Below are positions 35,646 to 44,769 of a DNA stretch of 64,000 nt, piece by piece. The DNA lies in contig NW_019091439.1 of the NCBI RefSeq assembly GCF_001949145.1, positions 370,013-434,012 on the forward strand. The letters run 5' to 3'. The notes below the pieces were generated by a model, which saw nothing but the letters and a program-made list of their open reading frames with translations, did no database searches and had not been told where the DNA came from. The translations under genes and the position numbers were made by a program. Every line of letters starts with the position of its first letter. Position 1 is the stretch's first letter. The stretch is from Acanthaster planci (Eukaryota > Echinodermata > Asteroidea > Valvatida > Acanthasteridae).

Positions 35646-35696
35646 GGACACAAACCCACGACTTTCTGCTTGCATGTGACAACTGAGCTTATCAAA
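35646..35696 (-). mobile_element. tRNA-like SINE scrap
   Basis: The minus strand resembles the tRNA-like head of the elements at 46425-46515 and 60021-60120: an anticodon-stem-like GCAGAAAGTCGTGGGTTTG segment with a degraded B-box. Too worn for a full call. Confidence 0.4.
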
Positions 35697-37869
35697 GTCA
35701 GTGTGTTCAAATTCAGTGAAGTTTGATAGGGTCTTGTGCAAAGGCGTCAACAGAGGGTTGATGTGGGGGTTGTCACACATCCCATTAGTCAATTTTATGG
35801 GCAAAATCATGATGCTTTCGACAAGAATGAGAAAGAAAAAAAATGAAGGGGGGGTCACATCAGTGTGAGGTTGAAGAATCAGATTACCATTACACTCATG
35901 AAAATTTGCCAATGGTCTTTCGGTAAGTTTCATGATGGCACTCCCCATTTAAAATGGTCCAGCAATGCCTTGGGAAGAAGGGAATTTTGATATTGGTGAG
36001 AAAGATAACTGATGGTAGCTGCGAACTGGTATTTCAAGTTGGTAGTGGTATTGAAGATGGTCACTATATTGCCATAGAAACAGTCCAGAACTGTCATATA
36101 TTGAAGAATGGTGGATGCAGCTGTGGTTGACCGTAAGTTATAAAAGGTGTCAATGTGCACACATCAGCAATACAGAGAACATATTACATGTATTATTGTT
36201 TCAGTGATAAGCAGAGCTGGCTTTTTTTTTTTTTCACATATTTACTTTATGTTTTTTACTTAATGGAGAGAGCAAGTGAATGTTGTTGATCTAAGGGAAA
36301 ACGGTCTGGTACCTGATGCTGTTTACATTGTATCATGTGCAGTGATGCTGCACCTCCGAGAAGTAGCTGAGCAAGGCCCGTGTCATTGTGATCATGCTAT
36401 TTTGGCGTCCTGCATTTATGTATTATGCTTGTAGATGTGTGCTTATATGTAGTAGGCGAGCTGTGTAGTTGAATACAACAGTTGTTGCAGTATTATATAT
36501 TTTTTAATTTCTTAAGGTTAAGCTTTTTATCACAGATTAAGAAATATTTTTATCAAAATGTTACGTTTAGGTATTCAGTGTTTCTATAATAAAACGAACT
36601 GTTCGTCCAAAATCCAGGCAAGACTTGGCAGTGCTACTGCACTATGTAGACAATCTTCGGGCAAATGAAGCAAGCCCAGCTGACACAATAGCAGACATTG
36701 CCAGATGTGTCTACAGCTTTGGCTGTGACTAAACCTGCTATCGGCAGTGCAGGCCTTCAGCCAGTGCACTATTTCGCATCTGTGTTGTGCGTTTATTCCA
36801 CTTCCTGTCTGTATGCCTCGAGTCTTAATACAATAGTGCGAAAGGCCCCAGAAAAGTTGAGAAAAGGTATTCCGTTATGACGACTGGTATGTCAATGTGG
36901 AAATCTGCCATGTTTTCGTTTTCATTCGGGTGAGTCCTTGATAGTTACACTTCTTTGTAACCCTTCACTCAGTACTCTACCGTTGTAGTCACTGGTATCT
37001 TACCGTACTGCTCTCCATGTTACAAACAAGCTGCAACAGGCAAGTTTTGCCTTATTTAATCTTTCAGGGGATTTCGATTTTAACTATAGCTCCTGTCTTG
37101 GATTCACCTGTGGCAACAGAACGGGGATGTTTTTCTTTATATGGTATATTCAGTCATTTCAGTCATTTTCAGTGATTGTTTCAGGACTCGGTTAGAGATG
37201 TAAATGTATTGCAGAATAAAAACGGACAGTGTGGAGATGTAGTTTTTAAGTGGAACATGATTAGAGAAGCGGTACAAAAACAAGCTACAGACTAATGTGA
37301 ACCAGCTTGGAAATCATTTGTCAAAGATTCTGTATTTTTAGATGTAGCTCATTTGAAACAGCTTACCCTGTAAGAAATAATATTTAAATGTACAAAGTGT
37401 TTGTATGGAAATGAACGTATTTCACTTCAAACGAAAAGTTGTGTAACATAACTTTCTGCAAGAGTTGGATGATGTTGTTTTGTCGGAAAACAAAATCAAT
37501 GTCAAAAGTGTGGAGTAAATAATAAATGTCTTTCAGACTATAAATAGACGTAATGTGTTTAAAAACTGGCTATCCAAATGGTTGAGTGGGTTGTACTTTT
37601 GAAAAGTGTTGAGGTGGACGCTTGCGCTGCAAATTCGCAAAATTGAATATATTTCAAATCATGATTTGCCTTCATGGTGAGTGAACTGGTCTCTATACAT
37701 AATATTTCAAATAACGATCTTAGTGAAATATACGAGAGGTCATAGTTTTGAATAATCATCATTTTTACTCGGGTATATGCTGTCATTTTTTTTAATGTAC
37801 GCGAGAATCATGAAATAGTCAAAGTAATTTTCCCTTTTAGCATTAAAAACACAGGGGAGGCTGATCCTT

Positions 37870-38220
37870 TGCCCATGCATTTGCTAAAAGCGTGTTTCCA
37901 GTATTGAGACTGTATGAAAGGCCGACCCGTCTACTTGTACATGCTAACTTCATGGGAAGTTTTCTTTTTCCTGCGCCACACGAAAGCGCCGCTGGCCATA
38001 TATTGCAATTTAATATTAAGCACGGATCATTTAGCCCGGTAGCGCACAGACACTCAACGCCGTTCCAAGCCTCGGAAGCAATTAGTGGCGGGGTCTCACA
38101 TTTCAAAGTGAAATGCCGCCAACTTGCAATCGGCCCGCAGCTATGGAGGGCGAGAAGTACAAAGGGATTATTGGCGTCGGATTTCAGAATATGTGGATCA
38201 ACATTTTTGGCAAAAATGTG
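37870..38220. other. GC-rich block open on both strands, possible conserved non-coding element
   Basis: A 117-codon plus-strand frame and an 87-codon minus-strand frame overlap here, in sequence richer in CpG than its surroundings. The block includes CCATATATTG (close to a CArG box), TTTAATATTAA and CAATTAG (homeodomain-type cores). No protein family is recognised in either frame, so a regulatory element is as likely as a gene. Confidence 0.3.
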
Positions 38221-38521
38221 TCGTTACTGCAATATTTTTGGGTAGGAAGAAATAATGAAAATGCTTGAACAAAGGAGATGCTATGGTCGGGGCACATTTT
38301 TCAAAGCGCCGTGGGGGAAATTATGAAATTATTCAGCTCGTTTACTATCTAAATAACACCCGGAAGTGTCATTGCTTTATACTTGCTTATGATAAACGAA
38401 TACGTCCCTGATTGTAGCAGCCGGGCTGTTGAGCAGGGATGTTTTAGGTTTTCATGTATAGAAGACGGAGGGCTGCCGGCATTGCAATCTCTGTAAGCCT
38501 GTTGGCTAAGTTGAAGTAGAG

Positions 38522-39013
38522 TTACATTTTCGTCAGAATACTCCGACCCCCACTAGGCAGCACTGGATAAAATTGCTCAAGCAATTTCTTAATTTTTGAA
38601 AGTTTTGAGAAATAAGAGAACAGTCCATAGGGGACTGGAGCCAAAGTGAAGTGATCGGAGAGTGCCCAGCCTATCCCAGCACTCCCACTTAGACGTGTAA
38701 AGAGCGGTGCTGCATGATCGCTGTAAAGCGATGGTTGACCAGCGCCTTCGCTCTTCGCCCAGCGCCCGAGCAGGGATTTGGAAAGGGCTGATGGATGCAC
38801 CCCCGCAAGTAGGCGAGAAATGTGTCCGCTGACCTCATTACTGAATAATCTATAATTATTAGAGAGTCCTGAGAGCCAAGGAATTGAGAAATTGAGAAAA
38901 TATGGCACTGAACCCCATGCCTGGACTCGGTGCTTCCAATTCTTAGCTATTTGGATGCTGTCGGGTCCGAAAGTGGCACTATTTAGCCGTTTTGCAAAGG
39001 GATGCATTTTCAA
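38522..39013 (-). other. 163-codon open frame, uncertain
   Basis: One of the longest gap-free open frames in the window. The translation is rich in S, L and P and has no recognisable domain, signal peptide or clear transmembrane pattern. Plus-strand frames overlap its upstream part. It sits in the same GC-richer block as 37870-38220. It could be a chance frame, a lineage-specific protein or part of a regulatory block; no splice or Kozak evidence decides. Confidence 0.2.
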
Positions 39014-39539
39014 AACTGCTCATTTTCCGGGCAGTGGAATTTCCTTCATTTTGGGGGTGGTCTACTTCGCCGGGGTGTGAATTTCTTAAAAAATTCATTG
39101 GTCAACCCACTAAAAAATAAAAGGAAAATGAAAGAGGACATGTCAAACATCGTTATTCTGTCTAGCCTGGACACCTGTAAGAGTTGTATGTTTAAAATAA
39201 TTTTTGAAATATATAAGGATGTATCATTGGTGTCTATTGGAGTTTATGTTTAGGGTTGCACCCTGATGGCCTTGCACAGAGTTCAGTAAAGGAAATACAT
39301 GCACGTCACACTGAGTCACAGCTGACGACGTGCAAAGTATTGTGGGTAAATATCTGCCTGCAGGCGCAAGAGCTCGCTCAATGCGTTACACAAGCGGCGG
39401 TTATCAATGGGATATTTTTCTTTGTCCTCCTCATTGCTTAAAATATTCTCACAACACCATTTGGTTATATGAACCAGTGATTTGAAATATATTCCCAAAA
39501 GACACGTGATCAGTGATACTTAGTGAAAAGATATATTAC

Positions 39540-40030
39540 CACACTGTGATTATACCAAGGCCATTTGTGGGCCATCACAGGTGGTGCACAATTAGTGCAG
39601 CCAATCACAGTGCAAAGACATCAGCCCTTCCCAACGCCTTGTCGGGCGCTGGGTGCATGTCACGAGCGACACCAGCGCCCAGCAATCGCGCGGACTAAGA
39701 GGGCGCTTGAAGCTTGCTTGTCATGGACAGAGTTGATACGATCTACGTGACGTCGAGGACGCGGTATACTCCTCCCCTGCTGCGCTCAAAAGGGCAATGA
39801 GATCGACGAGTGTTTTCCTTTTTTAAAATACATCTACAGAATTTTATCGTATAATTCTATCCTTGTTATTGGGGACGAGCGTGTAAGTGTTGCTTCGGAC
39901 TTTGAAAGTGATTAATGGAGACTGGGGTGACCAGATATTTCGTCCCGCGCGCAATGAGTGTCCGGCAGGACCGGATATTCTGTCGTCCCTTTAGTTTCAA
40001 GTCCATACATAATATAGGCCGCGCCTACAA
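39540..40030. other. CpG-rich segment with hairpin and CRE-like site
   Basis: A CpG-dense stretch just before the transposon. It holds a perfect hairpin, GGGCGCTGG at 39644-39652 with CCAGCGCCC at 39672-39680, and ACGTGACGTCG near 39745, which contains a CRE/ATF core (TGACGTC). It may be promoter-like for the gene starting at 42425, but no exon links them. Confidence 0.3.
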
Positions 40031-40157
40031 GCCACGTAACACTTGACTACTGTTATGTTAGTTACGTATGGAATTCCATATCTGCCGTCGCCCGTCGCAT
40101 TTTGCTTTTTGTTGTGTCCCAATTCTGCCATTTACCAGTTCCAAACATGCCATTTTC

Positions 40158-40272
40158 CGTCGTGCGTCGTCCGTCGTGCGTTGCCCGTCATGCGTCGTGC
40201 TTCGTCCGTCGCACGTCGCCCGTCGGGCGTCGTCCGTCGCCCGTCGTGCTTCGTCCGTCGTGCGTCGCCCAT
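40158..40272 (+). repeat. CGTCCGTCGTGCG minisatellite inside the transposon
   Basis: About 115 bp built from CGTCGTCCGTCG, CGTGCGTCG and CGTCGCCCGTCG blocks. The same CGTCGC words form the inner part of the TIRs, so the array probably arose by amplification of the subterminal sequence. It produces long artefactual open frames on both strands. Confidence 0.9.
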
Positions 40273-41076
40273 CAAATGGGTTGCATAGGACCTGCAAAAG
40301 CTGGGGTTTAACAAATGACAATGTGATGATTCCATTCACTTCTAAAAATCTTTTCCGAATAAGGCAAGTACAATTCCCACCTGCAAAGCATATCACACAA
40401 TTAATTCCAATAATGCTAGACTACCCCTGCCCCTTGACAAGAAAATATCGCCTCTCTGAGAATTCAACCAAGTGTTTTTGGGGGAAAAACATTTTCAGCA
40501 AAAATGTTCCGGCCAACTTATCCACGGTGTTATTCTAATTTGCATACTGTAAAAATGTGCCGACTTGTTTTCATCAAGTTCCAGGAAGAAATCTGCCAAC
40601 CGATACAGATATTCTATCTTGTCCTCTCAATTTCACCTTGAAATCCAGAAATACCAGACGTGCTGTGGATAACAAACTGTTTATTAAATGTATTGTTAAG
40701 GGGCAATTACCACTTGGTTTAAGTTTCAGAAAATGTGACGTGTTGGTTTTGTGGGTGTGTATGCCATGGCGGATAGACCAATGAGAACAGGTTGTCCAGC
40801 ACATCAGCATTATTCATGGCTAACAAGTAACGTTACTGTTTAAAAGACTTCTGTGAGCCAACCTGCAACTAAAAAAATGTCTAATTTGGAGTATACAGCA
40901 GATTTCATCATAGGTATACCCGCCCTCAAAATAATGTTGAATCAGTTCTTCTCTTATGAAAACTATTAAGGAATCAAACATTGTAAATAATCTATTATTT
41001 ACATTCCGTTCTGTGGAATATCGTGCAGGGACAGACAAAAATATTACATAGGCTACAGACCTAAAGTCAGGCTGTT

Positions 41077-41318
41077 NNNNNNNNNNNNNNNNNNNNNNNN
41101 NNNNNNNNNNNNNNNNNNNNNNNNNNNNNNNNNNNNNNNNNNNNNNNNNNNNNNNNNNNNNNNNNNNNNNNNNNNNNNNNNNNNNNNNNNNNNNNNNNNN
41201 NNNNNNNNNNNNNNNNNNNNNNNNNNNNNNNNNNNNNNNNNNNNNNNNNNNNNNNNNNNNNNNNNNNNNNNNNNNNNNNNNNNNNNNNNNNNNNNNNNNN
41301 NNNNNNNNNNNNNNNNNN
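41077..41318. other. Assembly gap (242 N)
   Basis: Run of N inside the transposon at 40067-41500. Part of the element's interior is therefore unread. Confidence 0.99.
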
Positions 41319-42424
41319 CTGAAAAACGAATACATGTACATCTTCTTGCTCTATTGCTAAAATGAGAGTCAGGCATGGTGGGTCGATCAAATAAGGACAT
41401 GTACATGTGAAACGATCAAGGGTCAAAGTTAAAAATACCACTGCGCAATCATGACAAAAAAAACACGGGCGACGCGCGACGGCAGATATGGAATTCCATA
41501 GTTACGGTTGTCTCTTTATTAAGTGTCTTGGGATTGGGCTTCTAACGGTATTTTGTAAGTGGTTATTAGTATTTCGTCAAAGGTAACTGTTGGAAGCGAG
41601 GTGACTTTTCTTCTCTAACGTTTACGAATGAAGTAAATGACATTTCAGAAATTAACGATATTATAATGATATCGCAATGAGGGCTATAATCAATAAGAAC
41701 AAGGGTCCAGAGGGTTGAACACAGTGTGTTTGAGTTGTAGGATTATTATGATCTGTAGTATCATTTTGGATGTATACAGCAAGAGTTTGAAGGCAACTTC
41801 ATGATTAGTGTTGTCATAGTTAATGTGAATCACGTGGTAATAAATGGGCAAGCATTTGAAGGTGAAGGCAACCTTACAAATGGGCAAGGTTTGCCGAACA
41901 CGAAGTCATATAAGTGTTCCCGAGCGATTCAACCCCGGGAATCCTGTGAAACTACACAAATTTAAGCCTCGAATGTGTGTGTTACAAAAGCACCAAATTC
42001 AGGACATACCACGCTCCAGTTATTCGGTATGTACGGCATTCCGGCATACCGCCAATAACGCAGTTTTCGATGATAGTCAGAAACCACTAGCCTGGTATAC
42101 ACCTTTGGTGCTTGGTTGAAATGCGGACCCTGGACATGCCTTAAATGCATGGGGGTAGTGGCTGGTGGGACTTCAATTTATACAAAAGGCGATTTAAGGG
42201 CGTTGATCAGGTTTATTGAATTGTCCCAAATTCAAATCTGTTTCTTTGAAGAATTCTAAATGTATTGTAATCTGTTATGTTACACACGTGCCTTGGTCCA
42301 AGCCAGAATCCCTACTTAAACCTTACCACGCAACACCACCGCCAACATTCCGTGACCAGACCTTGCTGCGTACATTGCCTTTCGACTCGCTGCTCTTCAG
42401 GAACTTCAGTCCAGTTTTTACATC

Positions 42425-42503
42425 ATGTCTGCTTCGACTTTCCTTGGCGCACTCGTAGTGGTTCTTGCCGTGATTCCATCTGGCCAGGCGTTCGTGAATC
42501 CAC
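42425..42503 (+). CDS. DUF4440-like gene exon 1 (signal peptide)
   Basis: The ATG at 42425 is followed by a hydrophobic core (FLGALVVVLAVI) and SGQA-FVNP. The donor is CCAC/GTAAGA at 42504. This start was chosen because it alone gives a signal peptide in phase with the downstream exons. Confidence 0.82.
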
Positions 42504-44769
42504 GTAAGAATCGTGGGGGAAAGTACCTTCGAACCCATTTTGCTCTGTAACACGGAACATTTGGTTTGTACAGATTTGAAGATCTTGGCCCTCAGGAAAC
42601 CTTTCCGAATTGACTTGGAAATGCACGTAATGTATTTTGTATGACAATGAGACGGGGCGAATTTCAAAAATGTGTTTTGAGTTCTTAAACCTTTTAAATT
42701 TGGTCCTGATCTCAAAACTAAACGAACATGCACACAAAGAATCCAGGTTTCGCTATCAAAATTTAAAAACTTTTGTTTTGTAGAGCTTCGGGATATTTTG
42801 AAGATTAATGTTGACTTCAAGAATGCAGTGGAAGTGAACGACTTGGACTCGATTATGAAGTTGTACAAGCCGGACGTGCTATTTCTTCCTGAGGGGCATC
42901 CTGGCTTCACTGGAAAAGACAGTGAGTTGTGCTAGTATATTCAAACTAGAAAAAGATCATAGATAAGATCGATGTTCGGTCGCCACCTCGTTGGTTGTGT
43001 GCGGGTTCAAATGCATGAAATTCTAAACTATTTTTTCCGTTTGAGCTCTTATTCATTGCAACTTGAAAAATTGCACTAGAGTGCCATTTTTATATCAAGA
43101 TGAGTTGACATTTCAACTGCTTCAGCAGGATGTATGGCTTGAAAACATTGAACATGACCAAACGAAAGGAAATCCAACTTTAGTATTTGCTCCTAACCAG
43201 CTGTGAATTTAATTGTAAACGAACGTGGAATACTCCTGTCTCCCTGAAATGCAGATTTTTTCGGCGTCAATCGGATAGGCCAAGAGATACTAAATATTTC
43301 TCGAGACCACCTTTTCTTTTCAAATATTTAGTAATTTTCCGCTCGGTGGTCTTTGGCACTTGGCATCGGTGTTTGCTAGAAAACGGAACGGAATGAAAAC
43401 TTAATAAATCATGACAAAAGACTTTCAACCATTCCATTACTGAGACCTCTCATGTTTCAAACGAGATGGAATTTTCCTTTTGGACAGCTTCCATTCAGGT
43501 TTCTCCAGAGGTAAACGGCACTTTGGTGATGCACACTTTCTTTGCAGCTCATAGTATTGTTTGATAAATTCCCAGTTGTAATGGCCAGTGCAAATAACAC
43601 AACCTTTATTTTTCTTAATAGAATTGGCCGAAAACTTAAGTTGGGTTTCCAGCGCTGGAAAGTATGACTACTATGTTAACTACTTGGATTATCTGAGCTG
43701 GAAGGATGGTCTTGTCATGGAACTGAAAACATTCACCCTTTATGACAAGTCGGAGAACAAGCTGTTTGAAGGAAAGTAAGTATAATGTGGACTTGTCCAA
43801 CTTGTAATTAGTGCTGCCAGTCAGACTTGCTATCCAGTACACTGAGGAGGTTCGTACTTGTAAATATTGGGGTGGTGGGTTGTTATACAGGCCCGTTGCC
43901 TGACTAGAGACTGGGGGGGGGGTCGTCAAACCAAAAGAGGAACTTTGGGCACTGTGAACACATTTTATACAAAGGCCTATCACAATGTGCATTGGAAAAC
44001 AGCATTGAAAAGTTGCATGTCTGTCGCGAACCAAAGGTTGTATGTAAGACTTGTACACTGTAGTTTTCAATATTGAATAAACTTAGCAAAAATACATTGA
44101 TTTCAAACCCTTTGAAACACCTGAGATATGGATATTTGCCGGAAATTCCTGACGGTACATTATGACTAGAGGTTGATTCGTTAATCGTGGTCACCTTGAG
44201 CTTGAGAATCCACGTATAAGCAGTGGCTCGTATGCCGAATATTACGGTATATTTGAAATATTCAGTAGGGCCTACACACAATGACCACCAGCAAGTGGAA
44301 CTCGGAAGCGAGCGGGGGAGGGTTCGTTCGAACCCCTCGAACCCTCCCCAGCCTACGGGCCTGATGCATAAAACTAGCATCCCAGAATGAGTTATTAGTT
44401 CAAGGGAAAGGACACCTCGTATCAAACGTATTCCGAAAACATTCTGTGATAGCGATTCAGGTGTATCTAGCAATTGAATAGTTTTAACAATTAGATTCTC
44501 AGAAAATGGACCTTCCCGCTTTCCAAAACAATCTGGCCGGCTGGTTCATCGTTAACGATTTTTCTTGCGCTTTGGTTAATGTTTACCGTAAATTTTTTCA
44601 CACAAGTCATTTTCCTTCCTACTAGTATAAGTTTGCTTTGGGCTCGTCTCTCATGTGCAGCCTCCTTTTTTTCCTCCCCAGGGCCCTTCTCCTTTGGCAA
44701 TTGAATAAATACACTGGAACCTTCGAGATCTCGCTGGAAATGTTCAACAGTAACAAGAAGGGAGAGTAA
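42425..44769 (+). CDS. Small secreted SnoaL/DUF4440-like protein, complete
   Basis: Join of 42425-42503, 42784-42921, 43622-43775 and 44682-44769: 459 nt, 152 aa plus TAA, all phases closing. Residues 1-22 are a signal peptide (MSASTFLGALVVVLAVIPSG, cut likely after SGQA). Residues 27-152 look like an NTF2-fold SnoaL/DUF4440 domain: SIMKLYKPDVLFLPEG with GFTGKD matches the family's lYtdDaxxxPxGxPxxxG pattern. A middle strand has LVMELKTFTLYD. The C-terminal LLWQLNKYTGTFEISLEMFN matches the closing WKxxxGxWxIxxDxFN strands. These small cone-shaped domains bind diverse ligands or have enzymatic roles; the function here is unknown. An AATAAA is at 45210-45215, 440 nt after the stop. Confidence 0.82.
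42784..42921 (+). CDS. DUF4440-like gene exon 2
   Basis: The acceptor is CTTTTGTTTTGTAG and the donor is GTGAGT at 42922. It encodes QLRDILKINVDF, then NDLDSIMKLYKPDVLF and LPEGHPGFTGKD, the most diagnostic part of the domain. Confidence 0.87.
43622..43775 (+). CDS. DUF4440-like gene exon 3
   Basis: The acceptor is TATTTTTCTTAATAG and the donor is GTAAGT at 43776. It encodes LAENLSWVSSAGKYDYY, then LSWKDGLVMELKTFTLYD and ENKLFEG. In the intronic frame a TAA follows directly, which supports splicing at this donor. Confidence 0.87.
43776..44681 (+). other. DUF4440-like gene intron 3
   Basis: 906 bp. It contains a perfect 12-bp hairpin: GGGGAGGGTTCG at 44315-44326 with CGAACCCTCCCC at 44338-44349. 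Minus-strand frames here (up to 189 codons) show no domain and are treated as chance. Confidence 0.7.
44682..44769 (+). CDS. DUF4440-like gene exon 4 (terminal)
   Basis: The acceptor is TTTTTTCCTCCCCAG. It encodes ALLLWQLNKYTGTFEISLEM, then FNSNKKGE and TAA at 44767-44769. The exon is too short to stand out as an open frame and was located by phase and family pattern. Confidence 0.85.

Larger units (their letters stand above)
30660..37800. other. Intergenic DNA, no gene recognised
   Basis: AT-rich DNA with short open frames on both strands lacking domain signatures, a G-run near 32666, the 44-bp tandem repeat at 34615-34790 and a tRNA-like SINE scrap near 35650-35700. Nothing else could be supported. 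Confidence 0.6.
40067..41500. mobile_element. Non-autonomous DNA transposon with 32-bp TIRs and 6-bp target duplication
   Basis: The left end 40067-40098 and the right end 41469-41500 are inverted repeats: 31 of 32 bases match. Each starts with the self-palindrome TATGGAATTCCATA followed by TCTGCCGTCGC. The six bases GTTACG flank both ends directly (40061-40066 and 41501-41506), as expected of a target-site duplication. The interior holds a CGTC-rich array next to the left end, a 242-N gap, and no transposase in the visible part. Total length depends on the gap estimate. The superfamily is unassigned: 6-bp duplications are uncommon and fit Dada- or Polinton-type integration, though the TIR is far too short for Polinton. 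Confidence 0.88.

Noticed and set aside
35681-35710. AGCTTATCA segment resembling the mature miR-21 start
   Set aside because: Human miR-21 lies beside VMP1, so it was considered. The match covers only the first nine bases, it is about 22 kb from VMP1, it lies beside a tRNA-like SINE scrap, and no precursor hairpin is evident. No miR-21-like sequence was seen in 54-57.6 kb downstream of VMP1.
40058-40538. Arg/Ser-rich frames on both strands (up to 156 codons)
   Set aside because: They are produced by the CGTC minisatellite of the transposon.
40820-41441. 117-173 codon minus-strand frames
   Set aside because: They are frames across the 242-N gap inside the transposon and have no readable coding signal.
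42323-42910. 195-codon minus-strand frame
   Set aside because: It is antisense to exons 1 and 2 of the DUF4440-like gene, whose splice sites and phases all agree; the antisense translation has no domain.
43904-44473. 189-codon minus-strand frame
   Set aside because: It lies in intron 3 of the DUF4440-like gene, contains a GC-rich hairpin, and shows no domain or splice logic.
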